Shown piece by piece: positions 25,750 through 35,227 of a DNA stretch of 64,000 nucleotides. The DNA comes from Bacteroidales bacterium (GTDB lineage Bacteria > Bacteroidota > Bacteroidia > Bacteroidales > UBA1402), in the NCBI GenBank assembly GCA_017468435.1, contig JAFUIP010000013.1:1-64000 (forward strand), read 5' to 3'. The translations under genes and the position numbers were made by a program. The stretch's first letter is position 1; the number at the start of each line of letters is the position of its first letter. The notes under the pieces were generated by a model, which saw only the letters and a list, made by a program, of their open reading frames with translations, was not told the DNA's origin and searched no databases.

Positions 25750-28683
25750 ATGACGAAGAAATTTCTCTTCTCGCTGTTGATTTGCTGTGTGGCGACGCTG
25801 TGCATGAGCGCGGTGGCAAGCGAACTGCCGATGGCCGAAACGAGAAGCGCGGCGGCAAGCGAACTGCCGATGGCCGAAACGAGAAGCGCGACGGCAAGCG
25901 AACTGCCGATAACAGCGGCTGAAGATACGACTTCGGTAGAGGGCAAAATGGCGGCTTACTTTCGGGATATCAATGCTTTCAACAAGATGTATCCGCAAGA
26001 GAAGGTGTATCTGCATTTCGACAACACGGCCTATTTTTTGGAAGAAACTATTTGGTTCAAAGCCTACGTGATGGCGGCCAACGCGCAGCGGCAGAGCCAG
26101 TTGAGCAAGGTGTTGTACGTGGAATTGCTCTCGCCCGAGGGCGCGGTGCTGGAAACGAAAAAATATCCCATCGTGAACGGCGGCTGCCATGGCGAGTTTC
26201 ATTTAGATTCGCTTTATCTGTCTGGTTATTACGAAGTTCGCGCCTACACGCGCTACATGCTCAACTTTGGCGACGATGCCGTTTTCTCGCGCGTGTTTCC
26301 CGTCTATAAAAACGTTCCCGAAGGGAACTATCATCAGAAAACCATCCTCGATAGAGACCTGAGCCGAAGAAAGCTTGTTCGCCGTTATCACGATTTGGGA
26401 GAATATAGTCTGTGGTCGTACATTTTTCCGCCCGGCAAAAAGATGCGCGAAAAGTATCATTATGAACCATTGCCCAAGTGGGAACCAAAAAAACGTCGCA
26501 GCACGGTGCCTGCAAGCGATGCTTTCGACGACCCTGTCAAAAAGAAAGAGATTCCCATCCGCGTAGATTTTTATCCCGAAGGCGGCGTCATCATAGACAG
26601 CGTAGAGCAGCAGGTGGCCTTTCTGATAAGCGATACGGAAGGACGCGGGCTGAATCTGCCCGGCGAGATACAGAATGCCTTGGGCAAAAAAGTGGCCTCA
26701 ATGACTGCTTTGCTCGATGGAATGGGCGTTTTCAGCATGGAGTTCCAGCAGGGGGAAAAGTACAAAGCCCTTGTCAGGTACCAAGGCAAGGAATATCGTT
26801 TCGATTTGCCTCAGGTGCAGTCTGCCGGTTGCGCGCTGGGATTACGGAATTTCTACGCCAAAGACAGTGTCCACATCTTGGTAAGCTACAAGAAAGACGA
26901 ACTTTTCAACGACAGTATCGTGGCTTGCGCTCTGAGCCGAAATGGAAATATTTATCAGTTTTATTTGTTGGAAACCAGTGAAAATCAATCCATCAGCATC
27001 GCCAAGAAGGATATGCCCGAGGGATTGAATGTCATCAGCATTTTCGATAAGGAAGGCCGGTCCATCGCCGAACGCTCTTGCTTCATCACGCATCCCGAAG
27101 ATAAACGCAACCATCTCAGCATCAGCGACAACAGCCGCGGCTACGCCTTCAATCCCTATGGTCGCATCCACATAGACATGCAAGCCAAAGACCACAGAGG
27201 ACAAGCCGTGCAAGGCAATATTTCCATCTCGGTGCGCGATGCCGAGAGCGATGACATCAGCTACAACAGCGACAATTTCTACACCTGGCTGCTACTTACT
27301 TCCGACTTGAAAGGCTACATCAAGGATGCTTCGTATTACTTTGAAAAACAAGATCGTATCCACCAGATGCACTTGGATTTGCTTATGCTCACGCGCACTT
27401 GGTGTCGCTATCAGTGGGAAAACATGAACGAACAATACAAGCAAGCCGGCTGGAAACAACCCATAGAAAAAGGCCTGATGGCCGATGGTTGCATCTTCGA
27501 CACGGAACAGTTTCGCAAACCGCGTCTGAAGCATGCGCCCATGTCCTTCAGTTTTTATGTGGAGGGCGACAGTATAGAGTATGTAGGAAAGATACAAACC
27601 AATGAGATAGGCAATTATGCGGTGCAGTTTCCGCCTTTCTACGGACAGGGCAACATGTGGGTGGCCATGCGCGATTATTCGTTGGGACCAAGCCACATGG
27701 TGTCGCTGAATCGTTGGTATAGCCCTAAGCCGAAATATATTTCGTATTACGAACTGAATGTTCCCACGGCCGATGCCTCCATCAATATCACTTCGCAGAT
27801 GCCTATTTTCGACGATGGTTTGCGGCAGATCGATTTGGCAGAAGTGGGCATCAAGAAGAAGTCTTTCCGTCGTCGCATACAGTATCAGTATTCTTTGCAA
27901 CATTACGATATTCGCGAAGAATTGGAATATATGATGGATACCTACAAAATTCCGCTCAATATTTATTTTTTCCGTCCTGATACCTTGGTTAAAAGCATCA
28001 TGGACAGATACAATTTTCCGCCTTGCGATTTCAATACCGTGCTGGCTTCGTCGTATCCTTCGGATACGGCCATGCCCGAAGGGAAATTCTACTGGAAGGT
28101 GTATCAATACAGCCGAAAGATGCTCTACTTCGATGAAATCGTTGTCCGTTCCGAACCGGAGGTGCGAGACAAGTTCTGGATCAACTTGGAAAGCGCTCAT
28201 TTATTTGATGTGAATCCGGGGCGTTTGTCTGATTCTATCAGCCCGAATACCAACACAGATATTGGAGCTTATAGCAGTATCTTCAATAGTAATTTTGGAA
28301 AACGTGTTTCCGGAAACAAAAAGCCCACACGCTTCAAACTACCCTATTATGGCAACAGCGACATGCATCCCGATTGCGTGGCGTTCTTTCTCCCTGCCGA
28401 TGGCGCTGAAATGATTGAGCCTCCTTTGGTGATGGGCCAGCGCCGTACCAAAATTCAGGGCTACAGCTACAGCAAGGAATTCGTGCATCCCGATTACACG
28501 GGCGTACCGGTGCAAGACTTGCCCCGAGATTATCGCCGCACGCTCTACTGGAATCCCAATGTGACGCTCGATGAAAACGGCCGCGCCGAAATTGAGTTTT
28601 TCAACAACAGCACTTGCCGCCACATTTCCATCAGCGCCGAAGGCCTCAGCCACGACGGGAAACCATTGGTTTTTAAGAAGTAG
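25750..28683 (+). CDS. MG2 (alpha-2-macroglobulin-like) surface protein, paralogue 2
   Basis: 977 residues with a signal peptide (MTKKFLFSLLICCVATLCMS). Mature residues about 20-54 are a 13-residue tandem repeat, A-S-E-L-P-M-A-E-T-R-S-A-(A/T), present 2.7 times. The MG2 domain follows (YPQEKVYLHFDNTAYFLEET, about 77), then a basic linker (KKRRS, about 253) and further beta-rich blocks. Compared with paralogue 1 it has extra segments in the middle and a long insertion before the shared C-terminal 51 residues. The function of the family is unknown; no enzyme motif was found. It has its own promoter. Confidence 0.75.
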   Translation: MTKKFLFSLLICCVATLCMSAVASELPMAETRSAAASELPMAETRSATASELPITAAEDTTSVEGKMAAYFRDINAFNKMYPQEKVYLHFDNTAYFLEETIWFKAYVMAANAQRQSQLSKVLYVELLSPEGAVLETKKYPIVNGGCHGEFHLDSLYLSGYYEVRAYTRYMLNFGDDAVFSRVFPVYKNVPEGNYHQKTILDRDLSRRKLVRRYHDLGEYSLWSYIFPPGKKMREKYHYEPLPKWEPKKRRSTVPASDAFDDPVKKKEIPIRVDFYPEGGVIIDSVEQQVAFLISDTEGRGLNLPGEIQNALGKKVASMTALLDGMGVFSMEFQQGEKYKALVRYQGKEYRFDLPQVQSAGCALGLRNFYAKDSVHILVSYKKDELFNDSIVACALSRNGNIYQFYLLETSENQSISIAKKDMPEGLNVISIFDKEGRSIAERSCFITHPEDKRNHLSISDNSRGYAFNPYGRIHIDMQAKDHRGQAVQGNISISVRDAESDDISYNSDNFYTWLLLTSDLKGYIKDASYYFEKQDRIHQMHLDLLMLTRTWCRYQWENMNEQYKQAGWKQPIEKGLMADGCIFDTEQFRKPRLKHAPMSFSFYVEGDSIEYVGKIQTNEIGNYAVQFPPFYGQGNMWVAMRDYSLGPSHMVSLNRWYSPKPKYISYYELNVPTADASINITSQMPIFDDGLRQIDLAEVGIKKKSFRRRIQYQYSLQHYDIREELEYMMDTYKIPLNIYFFRPDTLVKSIMDRYNFPPCDFNTVLASSYPSDTAMPEGKFYWKVYQYSRKMLYFDEIVVRSEPEVRDKFWINLESAHLFDVNPGRLSDSISPNTNTDIGAYSSIFNSNFGKRVSGNKKPTRFKLPYYGNSDMHPDCVAFFLPADGAEMIEPPLVMGQRRTKIQGYSYSKEFVHPDYTGVPVQDLPRDYRRTLYWNPNVTLDENGRAEIEFFNNSTCRHISISAEGLSHDGKPLVFKK
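25807..25910 (+). repeat. 39-bp in-frame tandem repeat (VNTR-like) in the MG2 gene
   Basis: Copies start at 25807, 25846 and 25885; the third stops after about 26 bp. Copy 1 and copy 2 differ at a single base by eye. The unit is 13 codons, so gain or loss of a copy keeps the frame and changes the length of the linker behind the signal peptide. Confidence 0.9.
28528..28683 (+). repeat. 156-bp 3' segment shared with the upstream paralogue (copy 2)
   Basis: This is the counterpart of 24585-24740. Its base composition matches the rest of this gene, which makes it the likelier donor. Confidence 0.9.
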
Positions 28684-28712
28684 TATTATCGCAAAACAAC
28701 AACGTATATCAA

Positions 28713-28989
28713 ATGGAATGTATCTCATTAATCCACCGGCATCGATGCCTGAATATTGACATTTCGGGCGACAAATTGCTGACGCTGCACGTATGTTGCT
28801 TACACAAACAAGGCAGTGAAGAGGCTACAGCAAACGGGCGATGTCTTGCGTATTCGTTTTTCTGATTGTCAGGCAGATAGGCCTGCACGTGTGACGGATT
28901 GTCCCGATGCTAAGAGGGCAGAAACACAATCTCCTTTGGAAAAATTTCTGGCATTTGAAAACTATTTAAAGGAAAGGGGCTGGTTATGA
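28713..28989 (+). pseudogene. Small hypothetical gene with a frameshift
   Basis: This fills most of the 300-bp stretch after the MG2 gene. ATG 28713 opens a frame of 50 codons that stops at 28863-28865. The next frame is open from 28783 and runs to TGA 28987-28989, overlapping the next ATG as ATGA. Joining them near 28824 by dropping one base gives one protein of about 92 residues: a hydrophobic DISGDKLLTLHVC core, then RLQQTGDVLRIRFSDC and a charged end (PLEKFLAFENYLKERGWL). The coupling to the next gene suggests the original was its operon partner. A sequencing error could also explain it. Function unknown. Confidence 0.5.
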
Positions 28990-29312
28990 GAGGATTCAAA
29001 ATTACATTCCGCGGAAAAGATTATTACATGGCCTGCACTCCCGGCTCTACCGGTATTCTCGTGAGCAACAAGGAAAATGTGATGCGACTGGTTTGTGACG
29101 CCATGGATATGGAAGGCAATTATCTTCAATGGATGACAGAAGATTTGCACGCAGACGATGAAATCATCATCTCTTACGAAGATTTTGACGAAAGCCTGCT
29201 GACATCGCCTTTGCGTGAAAAGCTTGTCAACGACGAAGCTTCCGAAAAAAGATTCATGCTCTCTATTTATCAGCAACAAAAAGAACAATTGATGAAGCAA
29301 GGATTATTATAA
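28986..29312 (+). CDS. Small hypothetical cytosolic protein
   Basis: 108 residues, acidic, without signal peptide or membrane segment. The first third looks like a small beta-sheet (GFKITFRGKDYYMACTPG), followed by acidic helices (EDLHADDEIIISYEDFDE) and a Lys/Gln-rich C-terminal helix (YQQQKEQLMKQ). I do not recognise it. Its ATG overlaps the stop of the frameshifted upstream frame, so the two were probably a coupled pair. It ends 5 bp from the convergent Cys-rich gene. Confidence 0.65.
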   Translation: MRGFKITFRGKDYYMACTPGSTGILVSNKENVMRLVCDAMDMEGNYLQWMTEDLHADDEIIISYEDFDESLLTSPLREKLVNDEASEKRFMLSIYQQQKEQLMKQGLL

Positions 29313-29317
29313 CCGAT

Positions 29318-29536
29318 TCATTCACAGCCCTTACAATCGCTGCCTCCGCCTTTGCGGGTCTTGGCGCTTTCGCAAGCGGAGCAAGAAGAGCAAGCGGAAC
29401 AGTCGGAGCAAGAAGAGCAGCCGCAGGCGTTCTCGTCTTTAGATTTGGAGGCTCGGAAAAATCGTCCGAACAATCTCCAGAACAAAGCTATCGCTGCGGC
29501 GCCTACCAGAATGTATGTGATGATTTCTTGCCACAT
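29318..29536 (-). CDS. FeoB-associated Cys-rich membrane protein
   Basis: 72 residues: one N-terminal membrane helix (EIITYILVGAAAIALFWRLF), a short basic stretch, and a C-terminal tail with nine cysteines arranged as closely spaced CxxC-like pairs (ACGCSSCSDC, SACSSCSAC), ending in SDCKGCE. Small proteins of this kind commonly sit next to feoB and are thought to help ferrous iron uptake, perhaps by binding Fe(II) or Fe-S; the mechanism is not established. It begins 14 bp after the feoB stop on the same strand. Confidence 0.85.
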   Translation of the reverse strand: MWQEIITYILVGAAAIALFWRLFGRFFRASKSKDENACGCSSCSDCSACSSCSACESAKTRKGGGSDCKGCE

Positions 29537-29550
29537 AAGCTGCGTGATGT

Positions 29551-31959
29551 TTAGAATAAACTACCGATTTGGAACACCAAGAAGCTCACCAACCAAGCAA
29601 TGCCGGTTTGATAAAATACTGAGAACCAGGCCCATTTTGCACCGATTTCTTTGCCTATGGCTACCACCGTGGCGATGCAGGGGAAATACAGCAGAATAAA
29701 GAGCATGAAGGCGTAGGCCACCAATGGCGTAAACTGCGGGCGTCCCAGCGCGTCGGTTTGCTGTTGCAGGCTGTCGATGAGCGTGGGCGAAGATTCGTTC
29801 AGGTCGGCATCGCCTTCGTAGAGTATGCCCATGGTGGAAACCACTACTTCCTTGGCCGCCAGGCCGGTAACCAAGCTGACACCCATTTTCCAGTCGAAGC
29901 CCAAAGGCGCCACCACCGGTTCTATGGCATGGCCTATTTTGCCGATGTACGATTGTTCCATCTGCGCCACCTGATCTTCCTGATGCGACTGCGGGAAGTA
30001 GCCCAAAGCCCAGATAATGATGGAGGCAAACAAGATGACGGTACCCATTTTCTTGAGGTATTGCACCGATTTTTCCCACATGTGTATCAGTGTGTTGCGC
30101 AATGTAGGCATGCGATAGGGCGGCAGTTCCATCACAAAATGGTCGTTTTCGTTTTTGAAGGCGAAGCGCTTCAGCAAAAGGGCAGTGCCGATGGCTACCA
30201 ATATGCCAATCAGGTAAATGCTCAGCAACACCAAGCCTTGGTTTTTGTGGAAGAATGCCGATACAAACAGCAGATACACAGGTAGTCGTGCCGAGCAGGA
30301 AATAAATGGCACAGTCATGACGGTGAGCAATCGGTCTTTGCGGTTTTCCAAGGTTCGCGTGGCCATGATGGCGGGCACGCTGCAGCCGAAGCCAATGAGA
30401 TAAGGAATGAAGGATTTGCCGTGAAGCCCAATCTTGTGCATGAGTTTGTCCATGATGAAGGCGGCACGCGCCATGTAGCCGCTGTCTTCCAAAAAGGAAA
30501 TGAAGAGAAAGAGAATGAGGATGTTAGGTAAGAAAACCAGCACGCCGCCCACACCGGTGATGATGCCGTCCACGATAAGGTCGTTGAGCATGCCGGCGGG
30601 CATGAGTGTGGCTACCCATTCGCCCAATGCGGCTACGCCGGCCTCTAACCAGTCTTGCGGGTAAGCGCCTAAGGTGAAGGTGGTCTGGAACATCAGCCAA
30701 AGGAAAACAATCAGCACGGGGAAACCCAACCACTTGTTGGTGAGGATGGTATCCATGGCGTACATCATTTTTTTCTTGTCTTCGTTGCCTTGTTTCATGG
30801 TCTCTTGCAAAGCACCGCGGATAAAACCGAACTTCAAATCGGAAATGATGCTGCTGATGTCGTCGTGGTAGCTGTTTTCCAGGTTTTTACGTGCCTGGTC
30901 GGCGGCTGCCTTTATTTCGGGATAATTGGCGAAAGCTTCAGCTTCCTTGTGGATATTGCTGTCGTTTTCAATGAGTTTGAGCGCCATGTAACGTCCGTGA
31001 TGCACGCTCTTGTTGAGAATGTTTTTGCCCACGGCTTGTTTTACCTTGGCAATGGCTTGTTCGCATTCTTCGCCGTAATTGATGTGGATATGCTTGGTGC
31101 TTCTTTTCTTGTCGTCTTCACGATATACGCTGACGATGGCCGCCAGCACCTCATATATGCCTTTGCCGGTTTTGGCCACGCAGGGAACGATGGGGAATCC
31201 CAACATCTGCGAGAGGCTTTCGTGGTCGAGTTCCTTGCCCGACTGTTGCAGTTCGTCGTACATGTTCAGGGCCATCACCATGCGCGGGTTGATATCTATG
31301 AGCTGGGTGGTGAGGAAAAGATTGCGTTCCAAGTTGCCGGCATCCACGATGTTCAGCACCAAGTCTGGTTTTTCTTCGCTGATGTACTGGCGCACGTAGA
31401 GCTCTTCAGGACTGAATTCTGTCAATGAATATGTGCCGGGCAGATCGACCAGATGAATGGTGTAGCCCTCGTGATGGAAGGAGCCGACTTTCGAACTGAC
31501 GGTGACGCCGCTGTAGTTGCCCACTTTTTCGTGCAGGCCGGTGGCATGGTTGAAGAACGATGTTTTGCCGCAGTTGGGATTGCCTACCAAGGCCACGGTG
31601 ATTTGCTTGTCGAGTTCGGCAATTTCGTTTTTCACGTGTTCTTCGATGGTGCCGTGGTACAAGTTGTCGGGATGCGCCTCTTCGCTGAGCGAAACCACCT
31701 CTATGTTGGCAGCTTCCTTACGACGCAGGGCCACATGGCTGCCCATGATTTCGTATTCGATGGGGTCGAGCAGGGGAGCGTTCTTCAATACCTTCACTTC
31801 CTGACCCTTGACGAATCCCATTTCCTGTATGCGATGGCGGAATCCTCCGTGACCATGCACCTTTGCTATCATGCAACGGTTTCCCGTGGTCATTTGTGCC
31901 AATGACATGCTGGCCTCGCTTTTCTGGCCTACTGTCTGATTTGTTTTTTGTCCTTCCAT
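29551..31959 (-). CDS. feoB: Ferrous iron transporter, FeoA-FeoB fusion
   Basis: 802 residues. A FeoA-type SH3-like domain occupies about 15-90 (GFRHRIQEMGFVKGQEVKVL, then EYEIMGSHVALRRKEA). The FeoB GTPase domain follows: G1 GNPNCGKT (126-133), switch GNYSGVTVSSK, G3 DLPG (172-175), and a helical spacer. The C-terminal half has about eight to ten membrane helices with Gate motifs (GCSVPAIMATRTLENRKDR, ISCSARLPVY). It imports Fe(II) across the inner membrane using nucleotide-gated transport. The fusion of FeoA and FeoB is common in Bacteroidetes. It heads a two-gene operon with the Cys-rich protein; iron regulation is likely, but no operator was identified. Confidence 0.95.
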   Translation of the reverse strand: MEGQKTNQTVGQKSEASMSLAQMTTGNRCMIAKVHGHGGFRHRIQEMGFVKGQEVKVLKNAPLLDPIEYEIMGSHVALRRKEAANIEVVSLSEEAHPDNLYHGTIEEHVKNEIAELDKQITVALVGNPNCGKTSFFNHATGLHEKVGNYSGVTVSSKVGSFHHEGYTIHLVDLPGTYSLTEFSPEELYVRQYISEEKPDLVLNIVDAGNLERNLFLTTQLIDINPRMVMALNMYDELQQSGKELDHESLSQMLGFPIVPCVAKTGKGIYEVLAAIVSVYREDDKKRSTKHIHINYGEECEQAIAKVKQAVGKNILNKSVHHGRYMALKLIENDSNIHKEAEAFANYPEIKAAADQARKNLENSYHDDISSIISDLKFGFIRGALQETMKQGNEDKKKMMYAMDTILTNKWLGFPVLIVFLWLMFQTTFTLGAYPQDWLEAGVAALGEWVATLMPAGMLNDLIVDGIITGVGGVLVFLPNILILFLFISFLEDSGYMARAAFIMDKLMHKIGLHGKSFIPYLIGFGCSVPAIMATRTLENRKDRLLTVMTVPFISCSARLPVYLLFVSAFFHKNQGLVLLSIYLIGILVAIGTALLLKRFAFKNENDHFVMELPPYRMPTLRNTLIHMWEKSVQYLKKMGTVILFASIIIWALGYFPQSHQEDQVAQMEQSYIGKIGHAIEPVVAPLGFDWKMGVSLVTGLAAKEVVVSTMGILYEGDADLNESSPTLIDSLQQQTDALGRPQFTPLVAYAFMLFILLYFPCIATVVAIGKEIGAKWAWFSVFYQTGIAWLVSFLVFQIGSLF

Positions 31960-31992
31960 ATCGGCAAAACTGATGTCTTTAAATAAACCGCG

Positions 31993-32023
31993 CGAAAGTA
32001 TCCATGAATCCCAACGCCATCAA
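31993..32023 (-). promoter_or_regulatory. Promoter of the feo operon
   Basis: On the minus strand TTG (32023-32021) is followed after 20 nt by TACTTTCG (32000-31993), a TAnnTTCG variant of the -7 element. The feoB ATG lies 33 nt downstream. Confidence 0.5.
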
Positions 32024-32056
32024 TCCCCATTAAGGGGGATTTTCTTCTGTCTTTCA

Positions 32057-35000
32057 TCATCTGCCGCAAAGGTGGCGGAAGTCGCAGTAGTTGCAGGTTT
32101 TCTCGTTGTCGCAACGCTTGAAGAACTTTGCGCTTTGTTCGGGACCGCCTTGTTCGGGATGGCTTTGGAAATAGTGCGTCTGTAAGAATTGCTTCAGGGC
32201 GGTGCGAAACTCGGTGTGCAGGCGGCGAAACTCGGCCGTCTTCGATTTGTCGGGATTACTATACTGCAATTCAGGACTATACGTCTTGTCGAGAGCGGCT
32301 TGCGGATAGAAAAGCGCCGTGCGCAGGCCTACGTCTTCTTGGTGAGCGAGCGCGGCAATGTTCGGGGGCAAGTCGGTGTCGGCATCTTGCATGAGCATGG
32401 CATACAGGCAAGTCTGTAGCGCGTTTTGCTGGAAGCTCGAGGCTTTTTCGCTGAACATTCTTTCCCAGGTAATGCTGTAAGACGATGGCTTGCTGCCGGT
32501 TTTGTAGTCGAGAATGCGCAAGACCCCGTCTTTGTAGTCGAGTCGGTCTATGATGCCGTTCGTGTCGAATGCATGTGTCTCATCCACAGGGATTTTTCCC
32601 TTGGAGGCTATGGGCATTTCCATGTCGAGAATGCGGAAGGGCGCGTATTCGGCATCGCAGGCAAGCGTTCGCTTCACGAAGGTGAGCAGGCTGCTCAGCG
32701 TGATAAGCACATTGCCGTTGAAGTCGCTCTTTTCCATTGGTTTACGTAGCGGTTTTCCGTATTCGTCCAAGGCATTGTAATAAAGCATTTGCGTGTGAAG
32801 TTCCAAGACCTCGCGCAGGTGCGATACATTTTTCATCATGGCTTCCACATCGGCTTTTTCTACCTCCACATCCAAACATACAGATTGTGCTTTCTTGGCT
32901 TTGTCGGCCATGATCCTGAGCACCTCGCTGCGCTCGGCAGATTTGCCTTTCTTCTTGAGCATCAACTCTGTATAAAGATATTGCATGCTGTGATGGAAAA
33001 TGTTTCCCACAGCCAGAGCGTCCATTTCTTCGCTCACTTCTTCCACGGCTTTCAGCTTGGCAATGCGCTCGTAGTAGAATTTGGTCTCGCAGCTGATAAA
33101 GGTTTTCAAGGCCGATGGCGACAGATGTTCCGGCATGACGACGCCTTCTCTGGAAATCTGCGGCAACGTATGCGAAGATTTCATTTGTCCGCCAATGCCC
33201 GATGTCTTGATGTCCATGCCCGATTCCATGAGCAATTGTCGCAGGAAACGGCTCATCTCACCTTTTTTGTTGCCTTGGGTGGAATTGCAGTAGCAGAGCG
33301 TGATATGCTTGGCTCTTTGCAACATTCTCATGAAGTAATAGGCCGAAATGGCATCTTGGTGTTGAGGCATGCTGAGCCCGTAAGCAAGGCGTATATGATA
33401 GGGAATGAAGGAGTTGTCTTGTGCCGATTGTGGCAGTTTGCCTTCGTTGGCCGAGAGGAAGAGCAGGTTTTCGAAGTCGAGGTTTCTGGTCTCCAACAGT
33501 CCCATCAGCTGCGTGCCGCTCAAAGGTTCGCCAGAGAAGGGAATGGAAAGATTCAGCACTTGCGTGAGCAGCCTGCGGTATGTGGCAAAATTGATCTGGA
33601 AAAGTCCCTGCCTGAGCATGTCTTGCAATTGGGTCAGCGCCTGGTGGCAAAGGAAAAGGCTCTCCTGATAAAGCGGCGTGAGCGAATCGACCATGTTCTG
33701 GCTTTCGTTGGCAAAAAGGCTTTCGTTGGCAAAAAGGCTTTCGGCTGCCGGCTCGGAGTTCGTGGTGCTCGCGGCGTTCGCGGTGTTCAATTCGCTCGCG
33801 GCATTTGCCAACAAACGAATCACATCGAGCAGCAGGCAGCCCAGTTGCGGCACATCGTTCACGCCACGGAAAATGCAATCCATCAATTCGTCTCCGCGGA
33901 AAAAATCCTCGTCTTGTACAAAGAGCCGGCTTTCTTGCAATTGTTTAGCCAAGTCCTTGGCTTTCGGGCAGATGCGTCCAATATAATGGTTTTGCAAAAT
34001 GGGCAGGCTGAATTTGCTTCGGTAGCTGCAAGCAACACCATTTCCCGCCTCGTCTGTCTTTCGTTGGCAGCCGTCGCAATGCAGGAGCACGATTTGCAAC
34101 AAGAGATTGTACACGGGCGTCTGCGTGAGCGGATAACCCATGGTAATATTCACATCGCCAATGCTTTGCGGCAAGCAGTGAAGCATGGGAAGCAGCAAGG
34201 ATTCGTTGCAGAGCACAATGGCCGTGTCGGATCCGTGATACTGTTTGAGCCAATGCGAAGCAGCATAATGCGTCTGTGCGTTTTCCGAAGGCGAAGCCAC
34301 GATTTCAATGGATTTTTTCTCTCGGGTAAAATCGTCGAAAACATGCTCTTTCAGTTCGTTGGGAAAGAGTTTCAGGTTGCGTCTCATGAAGCGTCCGGCC
34401 TCGGCTTGGAAATCTTCCGGCAAATGATCATCTTCCGTTGGGGTGTAATACAAATCGTAGTCCCAGTAAAACAAGGCTTTGCCTTCTTCCTTGAGCAAGA
34501 GGAAAAACTTTTCTTCGCAGCGATTGAGCGCATTGAACCCCACAAACACATATTGTTCGGCCGGGAAAGACGCCTGTTTGTATTGTTCCCAATGTTCCAC
34601 GATTTCGCGCAAAAACATGCCCTCATATACAATGGCTTCTTGCTCAAGTCTTTGTTTGAAAGCACTATACAAGGCAAACATCTTGTTCCATAAATGAACG
34701 AAATTCTTTTTCACCTCGCTCTTGTTGTCATCCTCCGCGTTGAGTTGCCTGAAAAAACTTTTGAGCAATTCCACTTGTTCCTCGCTCAAATGGCTGAAAT
34801 CGTCTTTGAGTGCTTCGGTTTCCGAAATAAGGCGAAACAGTCCTTGCGCATCGGCCAGGTTCTTGTCTATGTTGTCGAAGTCGTGCAAGATGATTTTTCC
34901 CCATCCGTAGAAGGCGTCGAAACTTTCCTCGCTTTCCTTGAAAATCTTCATATACTCCTGATACAGAAGGCCGTTCAGGTAAATGGGGTCGCCAATGGTC

Positions 35001-35221
35001 CAGACTTTTCCCGCTGCGTTTCTGGGCTTGCAAAGGGCAAATACTTCCTTGATGCTCAGGTACTGCGGCGTCCAGACAGGTTTGCCGGCCGTTTCGTAGA
35101 GCTCGTTGTTGAAAAATAGTCGGGCGCGCTTGCCGGGAAAGACCATGGCAAGCCGGTTCAGATGATGTCCTTTTTTATGATATAAATCCTTGGCAACCAA
35201 GGCTAAAAAACGATTCTTCAT
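32057..35221 (-). CDS. AddB-like nuclease subunit of a recombination helicase-nuclease
   Basis: 1054 residues. The N-terminal part resembles an inactivated helicase fold (AMVFPGKRARLFFNNEL). The C-terminal PD-(D/E)XK nuclease has the metal and catalytic residues in GIIDRLD and LRILDYKTG (about 885-910). One cysteine before it (FISCETKFYY, about 710) and three or four at the end (RCDNEKTCNYCDFRHLC) match the AddB pattern that binds a 4Fe-4S cluster. With the helicase encoded 6 bp upstream it would resect double-strand breaks for recombination. The ATG at 35221 was preferred over a TTG two codons upstream. A Ser/Asn/Ala-rich linker (about 470-510) holds a small 18-bp tandem repeat at 33701-33736. 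Confidence 0.85.
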   Translation of the reverse strand: MKNRFLALVAKDLYHKKGHHLNRLAMVFPGKRARLFFNNELYETAGKPVWTPQYLSIKEVFALCKPRNAAGKVWTIGDPIYLNGLLYQEYMKIFKESEESFDAFYGWGKIILHDFDNIDKNLADAQGLFRLISETEALKDDFSHLSEEQVELLKSFFRQLNAEDDNKSEVKKNFVHLWNKMFALYSAFKQRLEQEAIVYEGMFLREIVEHWEQYKQASFPAEQYVFVGFNALNRCEEKFFLLLKEEGKALFYWDYDLYYTPTEDDHLPEDFQAEAGRFMRRNLKLFPNELKEHVFDDFTREKKSIEIVASPSENAQTHYAASHWLKQYHGSDTAIVLCNESLLLPMLHCLPQSIGDVNITMGYPLTQTPVYNLLLQIVLLHCDGCQRKTDEAGNGVACSYRSKFSLPILQNHYIGRICPKAKDLAKQLQESRLFVQDEDFFRGDELMDCIFRGVNDVPQLGCLLLDVIRLLANAASELNTANAASTTNSEPAAESLFANESLFANESQNMVDSLTPLYQESLFLCHQALTQLQDMLRQGLFQINFATYRRLLTQVLNLSIPFSGEPLSGTQLMGLLETRNLDFENLLFLSANEGKLPQSAQDNSFIPYHIRLAYGLSMPQHQDAISAYYFMRMLQRAKHITLCYCNSTQGNKKGEMSRFLRQLLMESGMDIKTSGIGGQMKSSHTLPQISREGVVMPEHLSPSALKTFISCETKFYYERIAKLKAVEEVSEEMDALAVGNIFHHSMQYLYTELMLKKKGKSAERSEVLRIMADKAKKAQSVCLDVEVEKADVEAMMKNVSHLREVLELHTQMLYYNALDEYGKPLRKPMEKSDFNGNVLITLSSLLTFVKRTLACDAEYAPFRILDMEMPIASKGKIPVDETHAFDTNGIIDRLDYKDGVLRILDYKTGSKPSSYSITWERMFSEKASSFQQNALQTCLYAMLMQDADTDLPPNIAALAHQEDVGLRTALFYPQAALDKTYSPELQYSNPDKSKTAEFRRLHTEFRTALKQFLQTHYFQSHPEQGGPEQSAKFFKRCDNEKTCNYCDFRHLCGR

Positions 35222-35227
35222 ACGCAA

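Noticed and set aside
28713-28989. Programmed ribosomal frameshift in the small gene
   Set aside because: No slippery heptamer or downstream structure was seen near 28824. A simple mutation or sequencing error is more likely.
32022-32041. Hairpin AATCCCC/GGGGATT between the addB-like gene and feoB
   Set aside because: On the minus strand, where transcription arrives, it is not followed by a T-run, so it is not a convincing intrinsic terminator. It follows T-rich DNA only on the plus side, where no gene ends.
33701-33736. Repeat in the addB-like gene as a regulatory or recombination site
   Set aside because: It is a short in-frame 18-bp duplication within a low-complexity linker and needs no further explanation.
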